This document shows, in pieces, positions 19,015-27,293 of a stretch of 64,000 nucleotides of DNA. Both the position numbers and the translations under genes were made by a program. The stretch's first letter is position 1. Each line of letters opens with the position of its first letter. The notes below the pieces were generated by a model, which saw nothing but the letters and a program-made list of their open reading frames with translations, was not told the DNA's origin and did no database searches. Source of the DNA: Hymenobacter psychrophilus (lineage in GTDB: Bacteria > Bacteroidota > Bacteroidia > Cytophagales > Hymenobacteraceae); assembly GCF_900107135.1 (NCBI RefSeq), contig NZ_FNOV01000004.1, forward strand, positions 248,001 through 312,000, read 5' to 3'.

Positions 19015-19049
19015 AAAAAAGCCGCCCGCCATTTCTGGACGGGCGGCTT
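19015..19049 (-). terminator. Terminator of the GNAT-nitrilase gene
   Basis: Read on the minus strand, AAGCCGCCCGTCCAGAAATG continues into a matching GCGGGCGGCTTTTTT. The stem ends in a T run about 60 bp after the stop codon, which fits termination of the gene to its right. Confidence 0.85.
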
Positions 19050-19106
19050 CGGAGCTTGTAGTAGCGTAGTGTAACCTCAGCCAGGGCCGGGTGCTGCCTA
19101 CCCCGC

Positions 19107-20813
19107 TTATGCCACCGTGATGGGTGGGTGCAGCGTGGATGTTTTGGGGGCCCGCTCCTCGCCCTGGCTCAGTAGCTTCTCGTCGCGCTCCGAGGTCTTC
19201 ACCCAGCTTAGCGAGTACAGATCCTTGCGCCGGTCGCGCAGGTTACGCACGGCCCCGCTGGTGTTCAGGTCCTTCAGCAGGTCCAGGTTGAGGTCGGCGA
19301 TGAGCGTCATCTCGGTGTTAGGCGTTGCTTCGGCCACAATGGAGTCGTGGGGGAAGGCGAAGTCGGAGGGGCTGAACACGGCGCTCTGCGAGTACTGGAT
19401 GTCCATGTTCTCGACCCGGGGCAGGTTGCCCACCGAGCCGGTAATGGCCACGTAGCACTCGTTTTCGATGGCCCGGGCCTGCGAGCAGAGCCGCACCCGC
19501 TGATAGGCGTTCTTGGTGTCGGTCCAGAAGGGCACGAACAGGATTTTCATGCCTTCATCACTCAGCATCCGGCTCAGTTCCGGGAATTCCACATCGTAGC
19601 AGATAAGGATACCGATTTTGCCGAAATCGGTGTCGAAGCAGCGCAGCTGGCTGCCGCCGCGCATGCCCCAGTAGCTGGCCTCGTCGGGCGTTACGTGCAG
19701 CTTGTACTGCTCGTCCACGGTGCCGTCGCGGCGGCACAGGTAGCTCACGTTATGCAGCTTACCATCCTCGTAAAGCGGCATCGAACCCGCAATGATGTTG
19801 ATGTTGTAGCTCACGGCCAGCTCCATCATCTTCACCTTGATGGGCTCGGTAAAAGCGGCCATCGAGCGGATAGCCACCGAGGGCGACTCCTCGTTGGTGA
19901 GAGCCATCATGGGGGCGTTGAAGAACTCCGGGAACAGCACGCAGTCCGACTTATAGCCCGACACGGTATCCACGAAAAACTCCATCTGCTGGAAGAAGTC
20001 CTCCAGGTCTTTGGTGGCGCGCATCTGCCACTGCACAATGCCAATGCGCACATTGGATTTCTGGTTACCGATCAGCTTTTCGGTTTCCTCCTCGTGGTAC
20101 ACGTTAATCCACTCCAGCAGCGTGGCGTAGGCCTTGCTCTCGGAGTCGTAGGGCAGGTAGCCGCGAATAATTTTGCGGACGTAGAAGTCGTTGGCCAGCT
20201 GGAAGGTGAGGATGGGGTCGGTCAGTTCCTTGTTGCGCACCATCTCCACGTACTTAGCGGGCGTCATCTCGCCCGAGTGGTTGCTGTAGCCCGGAATGCG
20301 GCCGCCGGCCACCATGGCCCGCAGGTTGAGGTTCTCGCACAACTCCTTGCGGGCGTCGTAGAGGCGGCGGCCCAGGCGCAGGCTGCGGTACTCGGGGTCC
20401 ACGAACACATCGACCCCGTAGAGCGTGTCGCCATCCGCGTCGTGGGTGTCGAACTTGCCGTTGCCGGTAATCTTGGCGTAGGTGTGCTTGTCGCCGAACT
20501 TGCTGTACTCCACGATGATAGCCAGGGCGGCAGCCACAATTTTGCCGTTGTCTTCGATGCAAATCTGGCCTTCGGGGAATTTCTTGATCAGGGCGTTGTA
20601 CTCATCGTTGGCCCAGGAGCCCTCCATGTTGGAGTACACCTTGTCCATGATGGTTTTTACCTCCTTAAAGTCGTTGCGGCGCAGCGTGCGCAGCACCAGC
20701 TTATGGGAGGGTTCGGGCGTGGGCATATTGGGCTCCGGATGGGCTGGCATGCCGGGCAACGTATTCTTTTTGGCGGCCTTACCGCCGGTTTTTCCGTGTG
20801 AACTCGCGGGCAT
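19107..20813 (-). CDS. Bifunctional GNAT acetyltransferase / carbon-nitrogen hydrolase
   Basis: This 568-residue fusion has an N-terminal GNAT domain (about 38-230; LRTLRRNDFKEVKTIMDKVY, DVFVDPEYRSLRLGRRLYDA as the acetyl-CoA-binding helix) and a nitrilase-superfamily domain (about 255-535). The hydrolase triad is visible: Glu296 in LFPEFFN, Lys371 in QYKLHVTPDE and Cys405 in ILICYDVEFPE. Such fusions are known across bacteria and have been proposed to act on small amides plus an amine acceptor, but a substrate is not established. A Lys/Gly/Pro-rich leader of about 30 residues precedes the GNAT domain, and later ATGs at codons 22 or 30 are alternative starts. The gene is monocistronic: a terminator follows and a divergent repeat-filled region precedes it. 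Confidence 0.93.
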   Translation of the reverse strand: MPASSHGKTGGKAAKKNTLPGMPAHPEPNMPTPEPSHKLVLRTLRRNDFKEVKTIMDKVYSNMEGSWANDEYNALIKKFPEGQICIEDNGKIVAAALAIIVEYSKFGDKHTYAKITGNGKFDTHDADGDTLYGVDVFVDPEYRSLRLGRRLYDARKELCENLNLRAMVAGGRIPGYSNHSGEMTPAKYVEMVRNKELTDPILTFQLANDFYVRKIIRGYLPYDSESKAYATLLEWINVYHEEETEKLIGNQKSNVRIGIVQWQMRATKDLEDFFQQMEFFVDTVSGYKSDCVLFPEFFNAPMMALTNEESPSVAIRSMAAFTEPIKVKMMELAVSYNINIIAGSMPLYEDGKLHNVSYLCRRDGTVDEQYKLHVTPDEASYWGMRGGSQLRCFDTDFGKIGILICYDVEFPELSRMLSDEGMKILFVPFWTDTKNAYQRVRLCSQARAIENECYVAITGSVGNLPRVENMDIQYSQSAVFSPSDFAFPHDSIVAEATPNTEMTLIADLNLDLLKDLNTSGAVRNLRDRRKDLYSLSWVKTSERDEKLLSQGEERAPKTSTLHPPITVA

Positions 20814-20877
20814 ATACTCAGTTGCTGATTACAGAAGATTGTACCCAAAGGTACGAAAGGGGAGGCGCGGGGTTGAC

Positions 20878-21032
20878 GAAATGGTGAAATGGGGAGGTGA
20901 AGAAATGGGGAGTTCACTGTTCCGGCGCCTGGCTACGCGGCTTGCTGGCCCCTATATATGCTTGCACCAATAGCTCCTTAAAACATCAAACTCACCACCT
21001 CACCGTTTCACTACCTCTCCACCTCCCCGTCC
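20878..21032. repeat. Facing 8-bp repeat blocks (GAAATGGG / CACCACCT type)
   Basis: The left block (20878-20917) reads in 8-bp register GAAATGGT, GAAATGGG, GAGGTGAA, GAAATGGG, GAGTTCAC. The right block (20993-21032) reads CACCACCT, CACCGTTT, CACTACCT, CTCCACCT, CCCCGTCC, roughly the reverse complement. The 75-bp centre is unrelated. It occupies the divergent region between the GNAT-nitrilase gene and the small gene at 21046, and touches the -7 element of the latter. A related element is at 52721-52853. Confidence 0.75.
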
Positions 21033-21033
21033 G

Positions 21034-21041
21034 TACCTTTG
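21034..21041 (+). promoter_or_regulatory. Bacteroidota -7 element TACCTTTG
   Basis: TACCTTTG matches the TAnnTTTG consensus of the primary Bacteroidota sigma factor and ends only 4 bp before the ATG at 21046, so the mRNA should be leaderless or nearly so. No clear -33 TTTG is present. Confidence 0.6.
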
Positions 21042-21045
21042 CCGT

Positions 21046-21519
21046 ATGCCCATGCTGCCGGAACGCCGTTTGCAAACCCTGGCCGCCGTGCTCGAAGACC
21101 CACAGCGGTTTCCGGCCACGGCCTGGCTGTGTGCGCCGCCGCTGCTGCTCGGTTGGGCCCCCGAAAGCCTTGCGGCCGTGCTGCTCACCGCCGCCCCCGG
21201 CCAAACCGTGCCCTGCCCGCCCGGCCTGGCCCGCGTGTTGTTCATGGATGAGGTGCAGCTGCTGATGGAGCGCCTGACGCGCCAGGTACCCGGCGCCACC
21301 GCCGAGCTGCGCGTGCAGGTGCTCCACCGCTACAAAACCCAGCACGAGTTTCCCTCCCTCACCAGCCACCCCGACGAGCTGGCGGGCCATCTGGCTGCCG
21401 CCGTAAAAGCCGGTTCTCTACTCGCTCCCGCTGCCTTGGTTCACTTCCAGAAGTGCTTTTCCCACTTCACTCTCGAAGCCGCCCGCCACATTCTGGCCCA
21501 GGCAATGCTGCGGGGTTGA
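21046..21519 (+). CDS. Small conserved-looking protein, unknown function
   Basis: The 157-residue product is Ala/Leu-rich, cytoplasmic by composition, and has no family I recognise. Two features stand out: a Leu/Pro-rich N-terminal half (AWLCAPPLLLGWAPESLAAV) and a C-terminal half with FHFxKC-like HFQKCFSHFTLEAARHILAQ. The start is supported by a promoter -7 element 4 bp upstream; the ATG two codons later is an alternative. GC-rich third positions match the genome, so it is likely native. It converges with scoB across a terminator and a CAGCTAA repeat block. No function is proposed. Confidence 0.7.
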   Translation: MPMLPERRLQTLAAVLEDPQRFPATAWLCAPPLLLGWAPESLAAVLLTAAPGQTVPCPPGLARVLFMDEVQLLMERLTRQVPGATAELRVQVLHRYKTQHEFPSLTSHPDELAGHLAAAVKAGSLLAPAALVHFQKCFSHFTLEAARHILAQAMLRG

Positions 21520-21529
21520 ATGTCAGGTG

Positions 21530-21677
21530 TTAGCTGAGAGCTACTAGCTGTTGGCTTTCGTTCAGAAAACGCAGTTGTCCCGCAAAAAAAAGTGCGGCAC
21601 TCATCACAGTGCCGCACCCTTTCCGTTTTTCAGCTAACAGCTAACAGCTAACAGCTAACAGCTAACAGCTAACAGCT
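21530..21677. repeat. Facing 7-bp repeat blocks (CAGCTAA family), six perfect units
   Basis: The right block (21631-21672) is six perfect CAGCTAA units plus CAGCT, which runs into the TGA stop of scoB at 21677-21679. The left block (21530-21557) is four in-register degenerate units of the reverse complement (TTAGCTG, AGAGCTA, CTAGCTG, TTGGCTT). A terminator sits between the blocks. Confidence 0.9.
21584..21618 (-). terminator. Terminator of scoB
   Basis: The 10-bp arms GTGCGGCACT and AGTGCCGCAC flank a 6-base loop; eight A on this strand give a T run on the minus strand after the stem. It lies in the middle of the CAGCTAA repeat pair. Confidence 0.88.
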
Positions 21678-22333
21678 CAAATAGCCATTTCCGGTACGCC
21701 GCCTTCGGGAACAACCAGCTTGCCGGCGGTGGCGGCCTGTATCTGCTCTACGCTCACGCCGGGGGCCCGCTCGCGAAGCACGAAGCCATCGGGTGTTACA
21801 TCGAGCACGGCCAGCTCGGTCACGATTTTCTTCACGCAGCCAAGGCCTGTGATGGGTAGCGTGCAGGCTGGCAGCAGCTTGCTGGCGCCGTCGCGCGAGG
21901 TGTGCTGCATGGCCACGATGATGTTTTTGGCCGAAGCCACCAGGTCCATGGCGCCGCCCATGCCCTTCACCATCTTGCCCGGAATCTTCCAGTTGGCAAT
22001 GTCGCCGTTTTCCGATACTTCCATGGCCCCGAGAATGGTCAGGTCCACGTGCTCGCCCCGAATCATGGCAAATGAGTCGGCCGAGCTGAACAGACTGGAG
22101 CCGGGCAGCGTGGTTACCGTCTGCTTGCCGGCGTTGATGAGGTCGGCATCCACTTCCGCTTCGGTTGGGAAGGGGCCCATGCCCAGCAGGCCGTTCTCCG
22201 ACTGCAATTCCACATTAATGCCTGCGGGAATATAATTGGCCACCAGCGTCGGAATACCGATGCCGAGGTTGACGTACGAGTTGTTTTCTACTTCCTGCGC
22301 AATGCGCCGGGCAATACCGTGTTTGTCGAGCAT
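21677..22333 (-). CDS. scoB: 3-oxoacid CoA-transferase subunit B
   Basis: With subunit A this enzyme moves CoA from succinyl-CoA to a 3-oxoacid such as acetoacetate, in ketone-body and branched-chain use. The family blocks are present: [17 protein letters not shown], the catalytic Glu in [33 protein letters not shown] and [21 protein letters not shown] chose the ATG giving [13 protein letters not shown], which is where close family members start and yields 218 residues. An ATG at 22357 would add eight residues but lies inside the end of a palindromic repeat, so the repeat may have created it by chance. The gene follows scoA with only that repeat between. Its stop codon lies at the end of a 7-bp repeat block. 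Confidence 0.94.
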   Translation of the reverse strand: MLDKHGIARRIAQEVENNSYVNLGIGIPTLVANYIPAGINVELQSENGLLGMGPFPTEAEVDADLINAGKQTVTTLPGSSLFSSADSFAMIRGEHVDLTILGAMEVSENGDIANWKIPGKMVKGMGGAMDLVASAKNIIVAMQHTSRDGASKLLPACTLPITGLGCVKKIVTELAVLDVTPDGFVLRERAPGVSVEQIQAATAGKLVVPEGGVPEMAI

Positions 22334-22353
22334 GTTTTTGAGAATTAGGGTTG

Positions 22354-22439
22354 TCATGCTGAGCTTGCCGGAGTATCTCTACCGCATTAGTAACTAGATA
22401 CTTCGGTGGTAGAGATGCTTCGGCAAGCTCAGCGTAACG
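22354..22439. repeat. Palindromic repeat, GCATCTCTACC family, copy 1
   Basis: The arms begin GTCATGCTGAGCTTGCCG and end CGGCAAGCTCAGCGTAAC, with TATCTCTACCGC facing GGTAGAGATGC near the centre. About 33 of 36 arm positions pair. It separates scoA from scoB. Copies with the same core lie at 34695-34805 and 58126-58248. Confidence 0.85.
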
Positions 22440-22450
22440 TGGTGCTTTAA

Positions 22451-23149
22451 TTACGACTGGCGAACTGTTCTTTGTTCGATGCGCTTCTCGTAATCTTTCC
22501 CCTCGAAAATGCGCTGCACGAAGATGCCGGGGGTGTGAATGTGGTTGGGGTCCAACTCGCCGGCGGGCACCAACTCCTCCACCTCGGCCACCGTTATTTT
22601 GCCGGCTGTAGCCATCATGGGGTTAAAGTTGCGGGCCGTGCCTTTGAAGATGAGGTTGCCGGCCGTGTCGCCGCGCCACGCCTTCACGAAGGCAAAATCG
22701 GCGTGCAGGGCGTGTTCGAGCAGGTACATCTTGCCGTTGAATTCGCGGCTTTCCTTGCCCTCGCCCACCTCCGTACCGTAGCCGGCGGGGGTGTAGAAGG
22801 CCGGGATGCCCGCGCCGCCGGCCCGGCAGCGCTCGGCCAGCGTGCCCTGCGGAATCAGCTCCACTTCCAGCTCGCCGGCCAGCAGCTGGCGCTCAAACTC
22901 GGCGTTTTCGCCCACGTAGCTCGAAATCATCTTGCGCACCTGCCGGGTCTGGAGCAGCAGTCCGATGCCGAAGTCGTCGACGCCGGCGTTGTTGCTGATG
23001 CAGGTCAGGTTTTTCACGCCCCGGCGCAGGATTTCCTGGATGGAGTTCTCCGGGATGCCGCACAGGCCGAAACCGCCGAGCATGAGCGTCATGCCGTCGG
23101 TAAGGCCTTCCAGGGCCGCTTGGGGGCCGCTTACTGTTTTATTGATCAT
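22451..23149 (-). CDS. scoA: 3-oxoacid CoA-transferase subunit A
   Basis: The 232-residue alpha subunit shows the glycine-rich CoA-binding pattern [17 protein letters not shown], then [56 protein letters not shown] and [13 protein letters not shown], all in the order and spacing of the family. It assembles with scoB as a heterotetramer in the cytoplasm. It starts 30 bp after the carboxypeptidase-regulatory-domain gene and is followed by scoB beyond a palindromic repeat, so the two subunits should be cotranscribed, possibly with unequal output because of the hairpin. Length is normal. Confidence 0.95.
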   Translation of the reverse strand: MINKTVSGPQAALEGLTDGMTLMLGGFGLCGIPENSIQEILRRGVKNLTCISNNAGVDDFGIGLLLQTRQVRKMISSYVGENAEFERQLLAGELEVELIPQGTLAERCRAGGAGIPAFYTPAGYGTEVGEGKESREFNGKMYLLEHALHADFAFVKAWRGDTAGNLIFKGTARNFNPMMATAGKITVAEVEELVPAGELDPNHIHTPGIFVQRIFEGKDYEKRIEQRTVRQS

Positions 23150-23179
23150 GAAAAAAAGAAGTTGGGTGGGCCCGGAAAG

Positions 23180-24412
23180 TTAGGGCTTTTGGCCGGAAGG
23201 CAGCGGGGGGTAGGGCGAGTAGTCGAGTGGGAGAAACTCACCCATCTTCTCGAAGCCCCAGTAGCCGTCGGTGAACACGGCCAGCGGTTCGGCCATCTGT
23301 CCGTTGGCCAGTAGCCGTACTCCGCCGGGCCGCAGCAGGTAGAGCGTAGAAATCTGCTTGGTAGGAGCCGGTGGGGTCGTGCTGATGAAAATTGCGGGCG
23401 GGCGGTATTGCGGATCGGGCGGCTCGTTGCCGTACGTAACCAGCAGCTGGTCGGTGAAGCGCAGCCAATGCGTGCCATCGGCTCCGAGCCGCCGCACGCT
23501 GTCGATGGGCATCGGCTGGGTATAGACGTAGCGGTACAGGCGAGGTTCGGCCAGCAGCGCCAGCAACGAGTCGTTGGGCACGAATGGGGGGCCCACTGCG
23601 GCGGCGGCCCGCTGCTGCCGCAGCAGCGTATCGGCCTGGGCACGCTGGGCGTTGGCTACCTGGCGGGTGCGTTGCACCAGGTAGCCCTGCGCCGTCACCT
23701 GGTCGTCGTGCACGGCCCGCAGAAAGTGACTCAGCGAGCCATAGTAGGCGGTTTTCCGGTTCTTTTCCCACAGGGGCCGATTCTGGCGGGCCGACAGCTC
23801 ACTGAAAACCGGCTGGCCCAGGAACGTCACAGTCTGCTGGCTTAAATCGGCTTCAAACTGAAAGCCATGATACCTGACCAGGTAGCCCAACGCCCGGTTT
23901 TCAATGGCCACAAAACGCGCACTACTGGCCGTCAGGCGTTGCCGCCGGGCATCGTAGCGTACTATCACATCGCGGGGGTTGATTATCCGGCACTGCTGCG
24001 AGAACGACGAATTGCCCAAAAAAAGCGCGACGAAACGCCAGTAGTCGGCGGAGATATTCCGGTGGCGACGCCCCTTCACAATTACCTCCCGCAGTTGGTT
24101 GCTGAGCGGGGCTATGAGGGGGGTGAGCTGCATGGCGGCAGGACCACGTAGTTCCACCGACCGTTGGTAGAGGCGGTAGCCCACGTAGGAAACCACAAAA
24201 TCGTAGCGCCCGGGCGGCACGTCGGGCAGCACGTAGCGGCCCTGCTCGTCGGTGGTGCTGCCGTAGGTGGTATTGGCCAGAAACACGCTGGCGAAACCCA
24301 GCGGCGCACGTGTCACCGAGTCGCGCACAGTGCCGCTGATGGCGGTGGTTTGGGCGCTGGCGCCGGCAGCGAAGCAGCAGAACAGCAGCAGTAAAAAACG
24401 AGCGAATGGCAT
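23180..24412 (-). CDS. Secreted protein with carboxypeptidase-like regulatory domain
   Basis: I use the ATG at 24412, which opens directly with a signal peptide (MPFARFLLLLFCCFAAGASAQ); an upstream ATG would place 17 charged residues before it. Residues about 22-105 form the CarboxypepD_reg-like beta-sandwich (ISGTVRDSVTRAPLGFASVF, TTDEQGRYVLPDVPPGRYDF), usually the N-terminal part of SusC-like receptors. The remaining 300 residues have no TonB plug or barrel; they carry short strands and FISTTPPAPTKQISTLYLLR and are typical of a Bacteroidota family without known role. It is probably periplasmic or surface exposed. It sits between ribF and scoA on the same strand. Confidence 0.85.
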   Translation of the reverse strand: MPFARFLLLLFCCFAAGASAQTTAISGTVRDSVTRAPLGFASVFLANTTYGSTTDEQGRYVLPDVPPGRYDFVVSYVGYRLYQRSVELRGPAAMQLTPLIAPLSNQLREVIVKGRRHRNISADYWRFVALFLGNSSFSQQCRIINPRDVIVRYDARRQRLTASSARFVAIENRALGYLVRYHGFQFEADLSQQTVTFLGQPVFSELSARQNRPLWEKNRKTAYYGSLSHFLRAVHDDQVTAQGYLVQRTRQVANAQRAQADTLLRQQRAAAAVGPPFVPNDSLLALLAEPRLYRYVYTQPMPIDSVRRLGADGTHWLRFTDQLLVTYGNEPPDPQYRPPAIFISTTPPAPTKQISTLYLLRPGGVRLLANGQMAEPLAVFTDGYWGFEKMGEFLPLDYSPYPPLPSGQKP

Positions 24413-24468
24413 GGCAAGCAAGTGGGGTATCCTCTTTGCACTATACACTGGTTGTCTGCACAAAAGCC

Positions 24469-25413
24469 CTAGAGTGCGGCCCGCGCCGCCCCGGCATCCC
24501 GCGCCAGCTGGGCCTTCAGCTCCTCCAGGCCGTCAAACTTTTGCTCGTCGCGCAGCCGGGCCACGAATTCCACCGTCAGGAGCTGGTCGTACAGGTCGCC
24601 TTCAAAGCCCAGCAAATGGGCCTCCACGGTCTGAGCTAAGTTGCCGGCCACGGTGGGGCGCACGCCAATATTGAGCATGGCGGGCCAGGTTTGGCCGCCC
24701 GCGGTGGTGGCGCGCACCGCATACACGCCGCGGGCGGGCACCAGCTTCAGTGCTTCGGTACAGTCGAGGTTGGCGGTGGGCCAGCCGATGGTGCGGCCCA
24801 GCTGCCGGCCTTTCACCACGGTGCCCGTAAAGGGGTAGTTATAGCCCAGGTAGCGGTTGGCCGTGTCCACGTCGCCAGCCTCCAGGGCCCTTCGGATGCG
24901 GGTGCTGCTTACGCCCACCGCGTCCACGTCTTCGCGCGGAATTTCCTCCACGCTCATGCCGTAGCGCCCCGAATGTTCGCGCAGGTACTCGAAGCCCCCC
25001 TCGCGGTTGCGCCCAAAGCGGTGGTCGTAGCCGATAACGAGCTTGCGGGTGCCTACCGTATCGAGCAGAATGCGCTGGATAAACTCCTCCGACGACCAGG
25101 CCGCAAACTCGCGGGTAAACGGGATAATGAGCAGGTAATCGACCCCAAACTCGGCCAGCCGGGCGGCCCGCTCGTCGAGGGTATTGAGCAGGTAGAGGTC
25201 GAGCGGCTCGGGGTGGGAGGGGGGCGGGGCCAGCACCAGGCGCGGGTGCGGCCAGTAGGTAATGACCACGGCCGGCCCGCCGCTGGCCCGGGCCACCTCG
25301 CGGAGGCGGGCCAGAATCTGCTGATGGCCCACATGGACGCCATCGAACGTGCCGCTGGTAACCACGGCGTTACCGAGGTAGGGGAACTGGGCCGGGTCGT
25401 GAATTACCTCCAT
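24469..25413 (-). CDS. ribF: Bifunctional riboflavin kinase / FAD synthetase
   Basis: This 314-residue enzyme makes FMN and then FAD from riboflavin. The N-terminal nucleotidyltransferase half (about 1-185) has VTSGTFDGVHVGHQQIL, the ATP-binding HxGH, and DYLLIIPFTREFAAWSSEEF and GYDHRFGRNREGG. The C-terminal kinase half (about 190-305) has the conserved PFTGTVVKGRQLGRTIGWPT block and GVYAV, NIGVRPTV, EAHLLGFEGDLYDQ. Domain order and length are standard. It lies downstream of truB in the conserved truB-ribF order. The 90-bp gap before it has no obvious riboswitch, as expected for this phylum. Confidence 0.97.
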   Translation of the reverse strand: MEVIHDPAQFPYLGNAVVTSGTFDGVHVGHQQILARLREVARASGGPAVVITYWPHPRLVLAPPPSHPEPLDLYLLNTLDERAARLAEFGVDYLLIIPFTREFAAWSSEEFIQRILLDTVGTRKLVIGYDHRFGRNREGGFEYLREHSGRYGMSVEEIPREDVDAVGVSSTRIRRALEAGDVDTANRYLGYNYPFTGTVVKGRQLGRTIGWPTANLDCTEALKLVPARGVYAVRATTAGGQTWPAMLNIGVRPTVAGNLAQTVEAHLLGFEGDLYDQLLTVEFVARLRDEQKFDGLEELKAQLARDAGAARAAL

Positions 25414-25503
25414 CGAATCACTGGTTAGCGCCGGGTTAATGGCTGATTAGCGCTGGTTGTACGGCTTACGCTACTCGCTTCTGGGCAGCTAAAGGTACCG
25501 TTA

Positions 25504-26373
25504 TTACGCTTCGGGAGCAGTTGGTGGAGAAGCCGCCGCCGGGCCGATAGCATCCGGGGTTTCGGCTGGTTCGGTGGCGTGGGTGTTCTGAAAATACTCC
25601 AGGCCAGCGCGGCGCTCGGTACGCGGCTGCCGCTCGCGGCGCGGGCCGAGAGCAGAACGGTTGCCGGCTGCCGGCTCGCCTTCGGGGCGGGGCGGGCGCA
25701 AGGCCTCTAGCTGGGCCATGGTGAGGGCATCGGCCAGCTGGTACTCGCCAATGCGGGTGCGCACGAGCTTGGTTAGGTGGGCGCCGCAGTGCAGGGCCGC
25801 GCCCAGGTCGCGGGCCAGGCTGCGGATGTAGGTACCTTTGGAACAGGTGATGCGGAAATCTACCTCGGGCAGCGCAATGCGGGTCAGCTCAAACCCGGCA
25901 ATAGTTACCTGCTTGCTTTTGATAACGGCCTCTTCGCCCCGGCGGGCCACCTCGTAGGCCCGCTCGCCATTGATTTTAACGGCCGAAAACAGCGGGGGCG
26001 TCTGGGTGATTTCGCCCACGAACTGCGCCACGGCCGCTTGAATTTCGGCCTCCGTGAGGTGCTCGTAAGGTTGCTCCTGGTCGACGGGCGTTTCCAGGTC
26101 GAAGCTGGGCGTCGTCTGGCCGAGGCGGAAGGTGCCGGTGTACTCCTTCTGCTGGGCCTGAATCAGGTCGATCTGCTTGGTTTTTTTGCCGGTGCACAGA
26201 ATCAGCAGGCCGGTGGCCAGCGGGTCGAGGGTGCCGGCGTGGCCAATTTTGCGGATGCGCAGCGTGTTCTTCACCTTGCGTACCACATCAAACGACGACC
26301 AGGTGAGCGGCTTATCGACCAGCAGCACCTCGCCGGTTTCAAAATCAAAATCGGTCAATGTTTTCTCGCTCAT
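25504..26373 (-). CDS. truB: tRNA pseudouridine(55) synthase
   Basis: TruB makes the universal pseudouridine 55 in the T loop of tRNAs. The catalytic Asp50 is in [16 protein letters not shown], with [15 protein letters not shown] before it and [19 protein letters not shown] and [15 protein letters not shown] after it. The catalytic core ends near residue 235. The last 55 residues are an Ala/Pro/Glu/Arg-rich tail without fold, longer than usual for the family. The start overlaps the stop of uppP by 4 bp (ATGA), which implies translational coupling. Both genes belong to the conserved Bacteroidota order ftsX-DUF3098-uppP-truB. Confidence 0.96.
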   Translation of the reverse strand: MSEKTLTDFDFETGEVLLVDKPLTWSSFDVVRKVKNTLRIRKIGHAGTLDPLATGLLILCTGKKTKQIDLIQAQQKEYTGTFRLGQTTPSFDLETPVDQEQPYEHLTEAEIQAAVAQFVGEITQTPPLFSAVKINGERAYEVARRGEEAVIKSKQVTIAGFELTRIALPEVDFRITCSKGTYIRSLARDLGAALHCGAHLTKLVRTRIGEYQLADALTMAQLEALRPPRPEGEPAAGNRSALGPRRERQPRTERRAGLEYFQNTHATEPAETPDAIGPAAASPPTAPEA

Positions 26374-27176
26374 AGCAACTGTAAATCAACACCCAATCCA
26401 ATCATCACCAGTAAAATGCCGCCCACAATAATGCGGTAGATACCGAAGGCGCGGAACCCGAACTTGGTTACGAAACCGATGAAAAGCCGGATGGCCAGCA
26501 GGGCTACCACAAAGGCCACCACGTTGCCGAACAGAATCAGCTTGACGTCGGCGCCGGTGAGGCGACCCCCATCCTGGTAGAAATCAAGCAGGTCTTTGGC
26601 GGCGGCGGCGCCCATCGTGGGCATGGCCAGGAAAAAGGCGAATTCGGCCGCTGCCTTGCGCGTGAGTTTCTGGGTGAGGCCGCCAATGATGGTGGCCGCC
26701 GAACGGCTGACGCCCGGCACTACGGCCAGGCACTGGAACACGCCAATCACGAGGGCCTGGCGGAAGCTGGGCGTGGTGGCTGGGTGGCCGCCCTCCTCGA
26801 TGCTTTCCTGCGGAAACCACTTATCGACGAACATGAGCACGATGCCGCCCAGCAGCAGCATCAGGGCCACGGTAGTAACCGATTCGAGCAGAATGTCGAT
26901 GTACTTCTTGAGCGTGAGGCCCACCACGACTACCGGCAGAAAGGCCACCAGCAGCTTCAGGTAGAAGTCGAAGTTCTGGAAGAAGCGCCGCCAGTAAATC
27001 ACGAGTACCGACAAGATGGCCCCGAGCTGAATAACGACCAAGTAGAGCTTGGTGAACGGGGTGGCCGGAATGCCCATCAGGGCCGAGGCAATAATCATGT
27101 GCCCGGTGCTGGAAACCGGTAGAAATTCGGTCAGGCCTTCAACAATGGCGAGAATCAGCGCGTGCCAGTAGGTCAT
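26370..27176 (-). CDS. uppP: Undecaprenyl-diphosphatase (BacA type)
   Basis: The enzyme removes a phosphate from undecaprenyl pyrophosphate to recycle the lipid carrier for peptidoglycan and O-antigen synthesis; overproduction gives bacitracin resistance in other bacteria. The 268-residue product has about eight membrane helices and both signature blocks: [14 protein letters not shown] (residues 13-26) and the [10 protein letters not shown] motif (Ser/Arg) near 153-162. Length is standard. The gene overlaps truB by 4 bp and follows the DUF3098 gene, with a 53-bp palindrome in the gap before it. Location is the inner membrane with the active site at the outer face. Confidence 0.97.
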   Translation of the reverse strand: MTYWHALILAIVEGLTEFLPVSSTGHMIIASALMGIPATPFTKLYLVVIQLGAILSVLVIYWRRFFQNFDFYLKLLVAFLPVVVVGLTLKKYIDILLESVTTVALMLLLGGIVLMFVDKWFPQESIEEGGHPATTPSFRQALVIGVFQCLAVVPGVSRSAATIIGGLTQKLTRKAAAEFAFFLAMPTMGAAAAKDLLDFYQDGGRLTGADVKLILFGNVVAFVVALLAIRLFIGFVTKFGFRAFGIYRIIVGGILLVMIGLGVDLQLL

Positions 27177-27227
27177 TACAGGACTGGGAAGAAAAGTAGG
27201 AGCGGAGGGGCGGACCGGGGATAAAAA

Positions 27228-27280
27228 CGGCTGTCATCCCGAGCATAGCGCATCAATTGCTATGCTCAGGATGACAGCCG
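27228..27280. repeat. Palindrome between DUF3098 and uppP
   Basis: CGGCTGTCATCC pairs with GGATGACAGCCG at the outside and GAGCATAGC with GCTATGCTC inside, around CGCATCAATT. The TGTCAT and GAGC borders resemble the ends of the GCATCTCTACC and B-type palindromes, without their centre. Confidence 0.8.
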
Positions 27281-27293
27281 TGGCCCTTTTGAA

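Noticed and set aside
19347..20801. Open frame of 484 codons opposite the GNAT-nitrilase gene
   Set aside because: Shadow of the sense strand; the His/Val/Gly/Leu-rich product has no motif.
21631..21677. Telomere-like or integron repeat
   Set aside because: The 7-bp units occur at several gene ends in the same window, with facing blocks; no integrase gene or attC features are present.
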